From JAYZAP01 sp964645285 (lineage in GTDB: Bacteria; Pseudomonadota; Alphaproteobacteria; JAAXGF01): 64,000 nt of DNA. Position numbers and translations under genes: made by a program. Below the pieces are notes generated by a model. The model saw only the letters and a list, made by a program, of their open reading frames with translations, had not been told where the DNA came from and made no database searches. Of the stretch, positions 51,042-59,050 are shown piece after piece (position 1 is the stretch's first letter; the number at the start of each line of letters is the position of its first letter). The stretch is from positions 1-64,000 of the forward strand of contig CAZYDR010000002.1 in NCBI GenBank assembly GCA_964645285.1, read 5' to 3'.

Positions 51042-51494
51042 CTAACCCTCGTCTGATTGGTCGAGAATGCGCGCCATGGCGTCCAGCGCCATCTCGTAGC
51101 CCCGGCTGCCAAAACCGCAGATCATGCCGACGGCGGCCTGGGAAACATAGGACTGCTGGCGGAACGACTCGCGGCGGTGGATGTTGGAGAGATGGACCTC
51201 GACCACCGGCAACTCACTGGCCAGCAGGGCATCGAGTACGGCGATGGACGTGTGGGTCAGGGCACCGGCGTTGACGATCAGCCCGGCAACCGTGGTCCGC
51301 GCATCCTGAATCCAGCCGACGATCTCGCCTTCGCTGTTGGACTGGCGAAAATCCACCGCCAGATCAAGAGTGTCGGCGCGGGCCATGCACAGGCCCTCGA
51401 CATCGGCCAGGGTTTCGTGGCCATAAATATCCGGCTCCCGCGTACCCAGCAGGTTGAGATTGGGGCCATTGATAATGAGAATTATCGCGCTCAT
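51042..51494 (-). CDS. aroQ: 3-dehydroquinate dehydratase, type II
   Basis: A 150-residue type II dehydroquinase of the shikimate pathway. The signature INGPNLNLLGTREPDIYG is at residues 8-25, with the catalytic Tyr, and NAGALTHTSIAVLDAL and VEVHLSNIHRRESFRQ hold the substrate site. The type II enzyme is a dodecamer. It leads the aroQ-accB-accC operon; the promoter should lie in the 95 bases before the repressor gene upstream. Confidence 0.95.
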   Translation of the reverse strand: MSAIILIINGPNLNLLGTREPDIYGHETLADVEGLCMARADTLDLAVDFRQSNSEGEIVGWIQDARTTVAGLIVNAGALTHTSIAVLDALLASELPVVEVHLSNIHRRESFRQQSYVSQAAVGMICGFGSRGYEMALDAMARILDQSDEG

Positions 51495-51589
51495 GGGCGC
51501 CTTCCAGAGAATCGGCTATGTGCGTCGGCCCCGTTATAGCACGGTGCCAACGACAGGCAACGGCAGGGATTGAGCAATGAGGCGCCGTG

Positions 51590-52243
51590 TTATATGCGGC
51601 GGCCGACCCAGATCACCCGGCCGGTCACGTCCACGTCGTCGGGGGCGACCGGGGCGAGGCGGGGGTAGTTCTCGTTGTCGCAGGAAATCGTCACCTCGCG
51701 GCGCACCGGATCGATAAGCAGGCGTTTGACCAGCACGAAGTCGCCGAAACGTACGATATAAACACCGTCACGCGCCGCGCCGCGCTGGCTCAGGTCGACA
51801 AGGATGGTGTCGCCGTCGGCCAGGGTCGGATACATGGAATCGCCGTGAACGGTGATCACCGCGAGCTCGTCGGTTGATGCGGTGGTTACCGAGCGCAGCC
51901 AGTTGTGGCGAAAGGCCAGACGGCCGGTCTCGTACTCGTTGTCGATGATGATGCCGTCGCCGGCCGCCGCCGAGACCTCATAGGTCGGCACGAAGGCGAA
52001 CTCTTCCTTATAGCGCGCCACGGCGGGCGCCGGCGTCGCGCCGGGCTCGATAAGTTCGATAACCGAGCATTCCAGGGACCCGGCAATCTTCTGAACCGTG
52101 TCGTGGCGCGGATGTTGGGATTTACCGATCAGGATATCGCGCACCGCCGTCTCGTTGAGACCCGCCGCCCGCGCCAGGGACTTTTGGTTGAAGCCTCCGG
52201 CTTCCATACGGCGGCGAATTTCCCGCGCTAGCTCGCTTGCCAT
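51590..52243 (-). CDS. XRE-type repressor with S24 peptidase domain
   Basis: A 217-residue CI/LexA-like regulator. Residues 1-65 are an HTH (IRRRMEAGGFNQKSLARAAG, LNETAVRDILIGKSQHPRHD), and residues 85-215 a LexA-type S24 fold with the nucleophile Ser in VHGDSMYPTLADGD and the Lys in RFGDFVLVKRL. An AAAGDG stretch near residue 93 may be a self-cleavage site, but many S24-type cytoplasmic regulators do not cleave. Starts at 52243 by similarity; a longer frame adds nothing. No phage genes are next to it. An inverted repeat lies about 40 bases upstream. Confidence 0.85.
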   Translation of the reverse strand: MASELAREIRRRMEAGGFNQKSLARAAGLNETAVRDILIGKSQHPRHDTVQKIAGSLECSVIELIEPGATPAPAVARYKEEFAFVPTYEVSAAAGDGIIIDNEYETGRLAFRHNWLRSVTTASTDELAVITVHGDSMYPTLADGDTILVDLSQRGAARDGVYIVRFGDFVLVKRLLIDPVRREVTISCDNENYPRLAPVAPDDVDVTGRVIWVGRRI

Positions 52244-52265
52244 GATTCCTCCCAATGTCTTGCCG

Positions 52266-52308
52266 ATCTGGTAGCCAAATCGGTGATTATTCCCACCGAC
52301 ATCTGGTA
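52266..52308. promoter_or_regulatory. Candidate operator of the S24 repressor
   Basis: TCGGTG-attattcc-CACCGA (52280-52299) is a perfect inverted repeat about 37 bases before the repressor start. It is flanked by two direct ATCTGGTA copies (52266-52273 and 52301-52308) 35 bases apart. It could serve autoregulation. Confidence 0.35.
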
Positions 52309-52351
52309 AAGTCGCGTAAAATTCACTAAATTGCACGTAGGAAAAATCCCC

Positions 52352-52380
52352 TTGACATATGTAACCGTTGCTCATACATT
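52352..52380 (+). promoter_or_regulatory. Sigma70-type promoter reading into the IS1595 remnant
   Basis: TTGACA, a 17-base spacer and TACATT give a near-consensus promoter 18 bases before the putative lost start of the transposase. It may now drive the downstream hybrid frame. Confidence 0.6.
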
Positions 52381-52397
52381 AGTGGGGAAGGGGAAAG

Positions 52398-52972
52398 ACG
52401 CTCAACATACAAGATTTCTTCAGGAGGTTTCCCACGGATGAAGCCTGTTTGGATCATCTTGTGGAAACTCGCTACGGCATGAAGGGCGCGTGTCCCAAGA
52501 GTGGTAAGGTCACAAAGTGGCATAGGCTTAGGAAACATCCCGCTTATGAGTGCCAGTGGTGCGAACATCATTTGCACCCCATGGCGGGCACTCCGTTCCA
52601 GCGCACTCGTACACCGCTGCAAAAGTGGTTCTACGTCATGTTCCTGTTCTGCATGACCCGCAACGGCGTTTCGGCCAAGGAAATCCAGCGCCAGCTTGGC
52701 GTGACGTACAAATGCGCGTGGCGTATGGGCCATGAAATCCGCAAGTACATGGCCTATGCCGATGGCGACAGGCCGCTTGGCGGAAACGCCGTTGTCGAGA
52801 TCGACAAGACATTCATTGGTGGCAAGGACAAGCGGGGCCACGACGACAAATACATCGTCCTCGGCATGGTCGAACGTGGCGGCGAAATTATCATGCGCGA
52901 AGTCCCTAATCGCGGCGAGTTCGCCGTGGTCCCACCCATCAAGCAGTGGGTCAAACAGGGCACCCGCGTTCC
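52398..52972 (+). mobile_element. IS1595-family transposase remnant
   Basis: A truncated transposase of the IS1595 (ISXO2-like) family. It shows the N-terminal LNIQDFFRRFPTDEACLDHL, a zinc-ribbon remnant (CPKSGK and CQWCEHH), the PLQKWFYVMFLFCMTRNGVS helix, the HTH, and the first part of the DDE-like domain: VVEIDKTFIGGKDKRGHDDK. Homology stops near KQWVKQGTRV; the C-terminal catalytic part and the right inverted repeat are missing. The codon where the start should be is ACG (52398-52400), one base from ATG, after GGGGAAAG. The remnant joins an unrelated coding fragment in another frame at about 52975. No clear terminal repeats were found. Confidence 0.75.
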
Positions 52973-52975
52973 GCA

Positions 52976-53755
52976 CCCACTTCATCGGTCTTCTACCACG
53001 GCGACACGGTCGGCCTTGGTGACCCGAAGGACCGCAATCTGGCCTTGCTGGTCAACGATGTGACGGTCAGCCTGGCCGCCGACGCCCATTTCGCCTGGGG
53101 GTCATCCTATCTGCCGACCCCGCTTACCGAACGCGAACGGGTGCCGGCGGCCGCCGATATTCTCGAGGTCCACCGCCTGACACGCGCTATCGAGCCCCAG
53201 GCCAGGGACCTGGCGAAGCGCATCGACTGGCGCGAGACGGACGAACTCGCCATGGCCATCGCCGACGGCGCTCGTGCCTGGTTAGACCGCCTCGACGGCT
53301 ACCTCGCGGCCATCGGCATCGAAGCAGACAACCCGCTCGAACTGATGCTCGCGACCCGGCGCATGGGCGCCCCTGCCATCGAACGTATTGGTTTGGGGCC
53401 GGACGCGGACCTCAGCCATCCCACCGAACTCACGCGCATGAGCCAGGAAGCCCGCGAACGCGAGGTCGAACGGGTCTCGCGGTCCGGCGCCGCCCGCCTC
53501 GACGGCTTGGCGGTCGCCACCACCTACAACGGCATGGCGCTCAATTACGGCGACCACCTTGCCGCCGAGCGCCAGCGGCGTGACGCCAGGATAACCCTTG
53601 TCATGGGTGGCGTGCTCAACGAGGATGCCGGCGAAGGCTCGAATTCGGATCTTCCTCGCGACGTGACGCCGGACCTCAACGCCCGCGGTATCGTCACCAC
53701 CAACGATCTGCTGGAATTGGTTACCGTCCTGGCTGAATCCGCGTCCCGGGTGTGA
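52976..53755 (+). pseudogene. C-terminal part of an unrecognised protein, 5' end replaced by IS1595
   Basis: An open stretch of 259 codons that I do not recognise. From PTSSVFYHGDTVGLGDPKDR it runs through FAWGSSYLPTPLTERERVPA and ends DLLELVTVLAESASRV. Composition and codon use are those of a well-conserved GC-rich chromosomal gene, but there is no start codon with a ribosome binding site at its 5' end, where it abuts the transposase remnant in a different frame. An in-frame start exists at 52946 inside the IS sequence. It is most simply the back half of a gene cut by the insertion followed by a deletion. The rhodanese-HTH gene starts 48 bases later. Confidence 0.55.
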
Positions 53756-53803
53756 CCGCCGACCTAAGTTCTGATTCCATCAACCGGAGGATAAATAACT
53801 GGC

Positions 53804-54526
53804 ATGGCAACCCCATCTCCCCTAGCCGCCGTCGAAGTCGATGCCGAAACTGTCAGCGGCTGGCTCGACAATCACGAAGCGATACTGGTGGACGTGCGCG
53901 AAACCACCGAATACGAACAGGAACATATCCCCGGTTCGGTCCTGGTCCCCCTGTCGGTGTTCGATCCGGACGTGTTTCCCCGCATCGCCAACAAGAAGAT
54001 CGTGTTTCACTGCGCTGTCGGCAAACGCTCGGCGGCGGCGGCCAAGCAACTGCTCAAGGCCGGCCATGCGATGCTCTATAATATGACCGGCGGCATCAAC
54101 GCCTGGAAGGAAGCCGGCCTGGTAACCGAGATCCAGTTCATTCCACCGGCGCTACCCGACGATATTCCGGTGTCGGGGAAGGACCGAGAGACTCTGGAAA
54201 CCGCCATGATCGGCGACCATGAGACCGCAGCGGAATGGTCGCGCCTCCATCCCGGCCAGGTGCTGTTACAGGAGTTTCTTGAGCCCCTGGGCATCAGCCA
54301 GCGCCGGCTCGCCCGCGAAATCTTAGTCTCGCCGCGGCGCATCGGTGACCTGGTGTACGGCAGGAGTGCGGTAACCCTGGACACCGGTCTGCGTCTCGCG
54401 CGCTACTTCAGTACCGCCGACGACTTCTGGCTGCGGGCCCAGATGGACTATGACCTCGACCGCGCCCACGACGCCCTGGGCCGGACCATCCGTAGCGAAG
54501 TCAAACCTCGGAGTGCCCGGAAATAG
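53804..54526 (+). CDS. Rhodanese domain fused to HigA-like HTH domain
   Basis: A 240-residue two-domain protein. Residues 5-108 form a single rhodanese module (AILVDVRETTEYEQEHIPGS, then the active-site cysteine in VFHCAVGKRSAAAAKQLL, and NMTGGINAWKEAG). Residues 143-215 form an HTH of the HigA/VapI antitoxin type: HPGQVLLQEFLEPLGISQRR, LAREILVSPRRIGDLVYGRS, TLDTGLRLARYFSTADDFWL. No higB toxin gene is adjacent. The rhodanese cysteine is present, so a sulfur- or redox-sensing transcription factor is a fair guess. The ATG at 53804 follows CCGGAGG (53780-53786) by 17 bases. Confidence 0.85.
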   Translation: MATPSPLAAVEVDAETVSGWLDNHEAILVDVRETTEYEQEHIPGSVLVPLSVFDPDVFPRIANKKIVFHCAVGKRSAAAAKQLLKAGHAMLYNMTGGINAWKEAGLVTEIQFIPPALPDDIPVSGKDRETLETAMIGDHETAAEWSRLHPGQVLLQEFLEPLGISQRRLAREILVSPRRIGDLVYGRSAVTLDTGLRLARYFSTADDFWLRAQMDYDLDRAHDALGRTIRSEVKPRSARK

Positions 54527-54618
54527 CGCCTACGGCTCTACCGTGTCGCTTTTTTGCCGGTTTGGCGTCAAATGTGTACCATGGCTGAAAATCTGTCCAC
54601 GGGGCGGCCGGCGGTGAG

Positions 54619-56400
54619 ATGACCTACGAGCAGGCAGCGGTATTTGCAGTTCTGGCGGGCGTCCTGGTGTTGTTCATCTGGGGCCGTTGGCGCTATGACG
54701 TAGTCGCTCTGGTCGCCCTGCTGGCATCGGTGGTGGCCGGCGTGGTGCCCTATGGCGAGGCGTTCAGCGGGCTCGGCCATCCGGCCACGGTGACCGTCGC
54801 CATGGTGTTGATCATTTCCCGGGCCCTGAGCAATTCCGGTGCGGTCGATCTGATCTCCAGTCATGTCACCCTGGCGGCCAAGCGATTGTCGCTCCACATC
54901 GCTGCTCTGGCCGGCCTTGGCGCCGCCCTGTCGGCGATCATGAACAACGTCGGCGCCCTGGCCCTGCTCATGCCCGTGGCCATGAAGGCCGCCAACAAGG
55001 CCAAGCAGTCGCCAGCGGTGATCCTCATGCCGTTGTCCTTCGGCTCGATCCTCGGCGGCCTGATGACCATGATCGGCACGCCGCCGAACATCATCATCGC
55101 CACGGTGCGTGAGAAGTCCGCCGGGACGCCCTTCGGCATGTTCGACTTCACCCCGGTGGGCGCGGTAGTGGCGGTCACCGGGGTCATTTTCATCGCCACG
55201 GTCGGCTGGCACCTGATCCCGCGCCAGCGTCGCCAGACCCTGACTTCCGAAGAACTATTTGATCTCGAAGACTACGTCTCCGAAGCGCGGGTGCCCGAGG
55301 AGTCGCCGGCGGTCGGCCTCACGGTCCATGAGATCGAGGAACTGGCGGCCGATACGGCGGCGGTCATCGTCGGTGTTATCCGCAAGGGCCGCCGGGGTTT
55401 TGGCGTCGCCCGCCGCGAGCCGATCCGGCCCGGCGATCTGCTGGTGGTTGAAGCCAGCCCCGAGGCCATCGGCAGCTTTATGTCGATCCTCGGCCTCGAG
55501 GTGGTGGGCGTCGAGGGACCCAAGGCGAGCCTGCTGAGCGCCGAGAACGTGGTGCTGGTGGAGGCGGTGGTGGCGCCGCGCGCCCGCATCGAGGGCCGCA
55601 GTGTCCACGCCATGCGCCTGCGCACCCGCTACGGGGTTACCCTGCTGGCGGTATCGCGCCAGGGCCGGCCGATCCGCGAGCGCCTGATGTCCCTGGCGCT
55701 GAAGGCCGGCGATGTGCTGTTGTTGCAGGGCGATGGTGATCGGCTACCCGAGGCCATTGCCGCCATGGGCTGCCTGCCCCTGGCCGAGCGCGGACTGCAG
55801 ATTGGTCAGCGCCGCCACGCCGGACTATGCGCCGCTATCTTCGCCGCCGCGATTGTCAGCGCCAGTCTGGGCTGGCTGCCCTTCACCATTTCCCTGGCCC
55901 TGGCCGCCCTGGCCATGGTTCTGCTCAATATCGTGCCGCCCCGGGAAATCTATGAAAGTATCGACTGGCCGGTGATTCTGTTGCTCGGCGCCATGATCCC
56001 CGTGGGCGAGGCCCTGGAGACCAGCGGCGCCACCGGGTTGATCGCCAGCGCCATACTCGGCGTCGCCGGCGATTTCCCGGCGGTCGTGGTGCTGGCGTTG
56101 CTGATGATCGTCACCATGACCCTGTCGGATATCATGAACAATGCCGCCACGGCGGTGGTCATGGCGCCCATCAGCATGGGCATGGCGAGCCAGCTCGGGG
56201 TCAGCGCCGACCCGTTCCTGATGACCGTGGCGGTGGCTGCGTCGTGTGCTTTCCTGACGCCCATCGGCCACCAGAACAACATGCTGATCATGGGCCCGGG
56301 AGGCTATCACTTCGGCGACTACTGGCGCATGGGCCTGCCGCTCGAGATTCTTATCGTTGTGGTGTCGCTACCGATGATTCTTTGGGTCTGGCCGCTGTAG
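54619..56400 (+). CDS. SLC13/DASS-type transporter with two TrkA-C domains
   Basis: A 593-residue membrane transporter. Two clusters of TM helices (residues 1-200 and 395-590) surround a cytoplasmic part with two TrkA-C/RCK domains (around residues 215-300 and 310-395; EASPEAIGSFMSILGLEVVG). Repeated family motifs appear as IMNNVGALALLMPVAMKA, MIGTPPNIIIA and, in the second half, DIMNNAATAVVMAPI. Relatives with this layout move sulfate or other anions with sodium. The 3' end overlaps the convergent ubiV gene by 50 bases. Confidence 0.85.
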   Translation: MTYEQAAVFAVLAGVLVLFIWGRWRYDVVALVALLASVVAGVVPYGEAFSGLGHPATVTVAMVLIISRALSNSGAVDLISSHVTLAAKRLSLHIAALAGLGAALSAIMNNVGALALLMPVAMKAANKAKQSPAVILMPLSFGSILGGLMTMIGTPPNIIIATVREKSAGTPFGMFDFTPVGAVVAVTGVIFIATVGWHLIPRQRRQTLTSEELFDLEDYVSEARVPEESPAVGLTVHEIEELAADTAAVIVGVIRKGRRGFGVARREPIRPGDLLVVEASPEAIGSFMSILGLEVVGVEGPKASLLSAENVVLVEAVVAPRARIEGRSVHAMRLRTRYGVTLLAVSRQGRPIRERLMSLALKAGDVLLLQGDGDRLPEAIAAMGCLPLAERGLQIGQRRHAGLCAAIFAAAIVSASLGWLPFTISLALAALAMVLLNIVPPREIYESIDWPVILLLGAMIPVGEALETSGATGLIASAILGVAGDFPAVVVLALLMIVTMTLSDIMNNAATAVVMAPISMGMASQLGVSADPFLMTVAVAASCAFLTPIGHQNNMLIMGPGGYHFGDYWRMGLPLEILIVVVSLPMILWVWPL

Positions 56401-57283
56401 GCGCAATCAAATTGGCACCCTCGGCGCCGTGGTAGAAGCCGTTGGAAAACTCCACGTCGCAGCAGATGGTGGCGAGTTGGGCGTCGCCTTCGTCGCTGGC
56501 CATGCGGCCGTCGAGCACATCGCGGAAGATGCCGGCGACGGCGACCATGTCGCAATCCTGGGGCCACAGACGGTAGGCTTTGATCCCCATGTCCTTCATC
56601 TCGCCAAGATCGCCGAGCAGATTGGCGTAGGTGGCCGACAGGGTTTGCGGGCCGTTGACCGCGAACATGGGCTCGTCATCGAGGCTGTCGACCATCATGC
56701 CGTCCGGGTCCTCGCCGCAGACGAAGCGGCAGCCGTCACGGCTCACGTCGCGCGACCGAGCATGATAGCAGCGCGCCGAAATGGCCAGGGGCAGGCGGCC
56801 GAAGACCTGGACCTCGATATCGCTGGCGCCGATACCGGCCAGGGTGGCCAGGTATGCCGCCGGCAATTCCGACGGCAGGCAGACCCGCGATGCGCCGGCC
56901 TCCGCTAGGTAGCGCAGGGTGTCCTCGTTATAGACGTTGATGAACGGTCCGATGATGTGGTCGCGGCGATGGAGCAGGCCGACGCAGGAGATATCGTTGG
57001 CCTCCACGGTCCATGGCCCCTCGGCGATGGCCGACACCAGATCCATGTCGTTCTTGTCCATAACCAGGGCCATGGTCGAGCGGACCACGTTTTTGCCGGC
57101 CGCCGTCAGGCGCTCCAGCACCGCGTCCATATGGGGCTCGAAAAGCACCGCGCGCTTGGCGCAGACCACCTCGCCCACGTAGACCGTGTCGACAGCGGAC
57201 TCGTCGGCCATGCGGAAATAGAAGTCGCGCCAAGCTTCGGGCGCCCAGTGGAACAGCACCGGCCCCACGGTAAGCTTGCTCAT
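56351..57283 (-). CDS. ubiV: UbiV, O2-independent ubiquinone hydroxylation protein (U32 family)
   Basis: A 310-residue peptidase-U32 family protein, MSKLTVGPVLFHWAPEAWRD, with YVGEVVCAKRAVLF and later cysteines (CHARS, FVCGEDPDG) that hold the iron-sulfur cluster in the family. UbiV works with UbiU to hydroxylate the ubiquinone ring without oxygen, using prephenate as the oxygen donor in E. coli. The ATG overlaps the ubiU stop (TAATG). It is the last gene of the ubiT-ubiU-ubiV operon. The 3' end overlaps the transporter gene. Confidence 0.9.
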   Translation of the reverse strand: MSKLTVGPVLFHWAPEAWRDFYFRMADESAVDTVYVGEVVCAKRAVLFEPHMDAVLERLTAAGKNVVRSTMALVMDKNDMDLVSAIAEGPWTVEANDISCVGLLHRRDHIIGPFINVYNEDTLRYLAEAGASRVCLPSELPAAYLATLAGIGASDIEVQVFGRLPLAISARCYHARSRDVSRDGCRFVCGEDPDGMMVDSLDDEPMFAVNGPQTLSATYANLLGDLGEMKDMGIKAYRLWPQDCDMVAVAGIFRDVLDGRMASDEGDAQLATICCDVEFSNGFYHGAEGANLIAPTAARPKESSVATPQR

Positions 57284-58275
57284 TACCGCCAACTCCGCCG
57301 GTAGGCGCCGCTGGTGCCGCTCTGGCCTTCGCTGAGGTTGGCTAGGGCGTCGGGCGGCGGCGGCTCGCCGTGGCTGAAGGCGTCGACCGCGGCGCGGAAG
57401 GCGCTGACCACTTGAGCGACATAGGCGCGGCCGCGCTGGCGGCCTTCGATCTTGAGGGCCGTGATCCCGGCGGCGGCCAGCTCGGGCAGCAGGCCCATGA
57501 CGTTGAGGCTGGTTGGTTCCTCAAACAGGTAGTCGGCATCGCCGTCGGCCCTGAAGCGGCCCTTGCACAGGGTGGGATATCCCGCCGCCTCGTCGGGCTC
57601 GAACAGATTGACCGTAAAATCGCCGAGCCGCGAGACCAGGATGTCGCCGCGCTCTTCATAGCGCACATGGCTGGCCGGTGAGCAGACGCCGCAAATGTTG
57701 GGCGACTGGCCGGTGATGTAGGACGACAGGCTACAGCGCCCCTCGGCCATGACGCAAAGGCCGCCGAAGGCGAAGACCTCGGTTTCCACCGGTATGCGCT
57801 GATTGAGATCGGCGATCTTGGTGATATTCAGCACCCGGGGCAACACCACCCGCTTGACCCCGAAGGCTCGGTGGTAGAAGGCTATGGCCTCGGCATTGGC
57901 CGCCGATGCCTGGACCGAAAGATGCAGGCGAAGCTCGGGATGGCGGCGCCGAGTGTAGTCGAGCAGCCCGATGTCGGCGACGATGACGGCATCCGCACCA
58001 AGGCTGGCGGCGTCGTCGATAGCGCGGGTCCAGGGCTCCGGATTGCCCGCTTCCGGATAGGTGTTGACCGCCAGATAGACATGGCGGCCGGCGTCGTGGG
58101 CATAGGCGATGCCGTCGGCGAATTCGGCCCGGTCGAAGTTGAGGCCGGGAAAATTGCGTGCGTTGGTCTCGTCGCGAAAGCCCGCGTAGACTGTGTCGGC
58201 GCCGGCATCGATGGCGGCGCGGAGCGCGGCGGGCGTTCCCGCCGGGCAGACCAGTTCGAGAAGCGGCTCAGTCAT
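57283..58275 (-). CDS. ubiU: UbiU, O2-independent ubiquinone hydroxylation protein (U32 family)
   Basis: A 330-residue U32 protein: LELVCPAGTPAALRAAIDAG, DTVYAGFRDETNARNFPGLN, and the cluster-binding region GLCVMAEGRCSLSSYITGQS followed by NICGVCSPASH, the U32 signature. It partners with UbiV. The start overlaps the end of ubiT by eight bases; the stop overlaps the ubiV start by one base, so all three are coupled. It sits under an upstream FNR box, fitting a role in low-oxygen quinone synthesis. Confidence 0.92.
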   Translation of the reverse strand: MTEPLLELVCPAGTPAALRAAIDAGADTVYAGFRDETNARNFPGLNFDRAEFADGIAYAHDAGRHVYLAVNTYPEAGNPEPWTRAIDDAASLGADAVIVADIGLLDYTRRRHPELRLHLSVQASAANAEAIAFYHRAFGVKRVVLPRVLNITKIADLNQRIPVETEVFAFGGLCVMAEGRCSLSSYITGQSPNICGVCSPASHVRYEERGDILVSRLGDFTVNLFEPDEAAGYPTLCKGRFRADGDADYLFEEPTSLNVMGLLPELAAAGITALKIEGRQRGRAYVAQVVSAFRAAVDAFSHGEPPPPDALANLSEGQSGTSGAYRRSWR

Positions 58276-58969
58276 ATTGATTCACCGCTTTGCGGGTCAT
58301 TGGCGGCGCTACACGCTTGGCGCGGCGAAAGCGGCTTTCCAGTTCGCTGACCCGCGTCTCAAGACGTTTGATGGTCGCCGCCTGGCCGCTGGCTCGGCGG
58401 TCCAGAGGGCCGACCATGGCGCCGTGCAGGACGTCAAGATCACCGGCCAGTTGCCCAAAAAAACGTCGTATCCCGCCGGCCAGGGCGGTTGCCGGCCGGG
58501 CCAGGGGACCGAACGTGGCGGCCAGGTCGGCGGTGATATCGACACCGGCGCCGTCGAGCGCGTTGCGCAGCACCAGAACCGCTTCGGTATCGCCCTCGAT
58601 GGTCAACGCGCGGGAGAAAAACATGGCGTCCCCGTCGATGCGGCCTTCGAGCAGGTCGGTCAGCACCAGCAGCGGTCCGCACACGGTCGCCACCGCCAGG
58701 GCCCGGTCGTCATCCTCGGCCACGCGCAAATCATGACCGTTGTCGCTGAAGGCCATGGCCAGGGCAAAGGGTAGGTCGACCGGCTCAATGATGATGGTCG
58801 CGCCATGGAGCACGGCGAGGCGATTGAAGGCTTCCGGGTGGCGTCGCTCCATGGCCCGCCAGCCGGCGCGCAACAATGGCGCCAGGGGCGCCGTGGGCAA
58901 CGGGCGCATGAGAACCCCGGCCAACAGAACCGGTGAGAACGGGGGCGTGGGACGAGGCGAGCCGGACAT
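58268..58969 (-). CDS. ubiT: UbiT, SCP2-type lipid carrier for anaerobic ubiquinone synthesis
   Basis: A 233-residue protein with an SCP2 lipid-binding domain (about residues 40-150: LAVLHGATIIIEPVDLPFAL, DDDRALAVATVCGPLLVLTD) and a charged C-terminal helix (ATIKRLETRVSELESRFRRA) likely to form a coiled coil. UbiT is the anaerobic counterpart of UbiJ and binds the quinone intermediates. The ATG at 58969 is chosen; a TTG at 58990 in frame also has AGG upstream. It is the first gene of ubiTUV and follows a perfect FNR site. Confidence 0.85.
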   Translation of the reverse strand: MSGSPRPTPPFSPVLLAGVLMRPLPTAPLAPLLRAGWRAMERRHPEAFNRLAVLHGATIIIEPVDLPFALAMAFSDNGHDLRVAEDDDRALAVATVCGPLLVLTDLLEGRIDGDAMFFSRALTIEGDTEAVLVLRNALDGAGVDITADLAATFGPLARPATALAGGIRRFFGQLAGDLDVLHGAMVGPLDRRASGQAATIKRLETRVSELESRFRRAKRVAPPMTRKAVNQYD

Positions 58970-59036
58970 AACCGTCTGGAACCGAATCAATTACCTGATC
59001 AGGTCAAAAGCCTAGACCCTGGCCGTAGGTTCGACC

Positions 59037-59050
59037 TTGATTTCGATCAA
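59037..59050. promoter_or_regulatory. Perfect FNR/Anr-type box upstream of ubiTUV
   Basis: TTGATTTCGATCAA matches the FNR consensus TTGAT-N4-ATCAA exactly. Its centre is about 75 bases before the ubiT ATG; a class II site (-41.5) would put the transcript start near 59002, with TAGGCT as a poor -10. It lies between the APC transporter stop and ubiT. A 12-base palindrome, ACCTGATCAGGT, follows at 58993-59004. Confidence 0.75.

Noticed and set aside
51590..53755. Prophage around the S24 repressor and IS1595
   Set aside because: No integrase, structural or lysis genes are present; the flanks are aroQ-accBC and an ordinary transporter.
57283..58275. Collagenase-like U32 protease annotation for ubiU/ubiV
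   Set aside because: The paired genes with an SCP2 protein and the FNR box match the ubiTUV operon; protease function is not supported.
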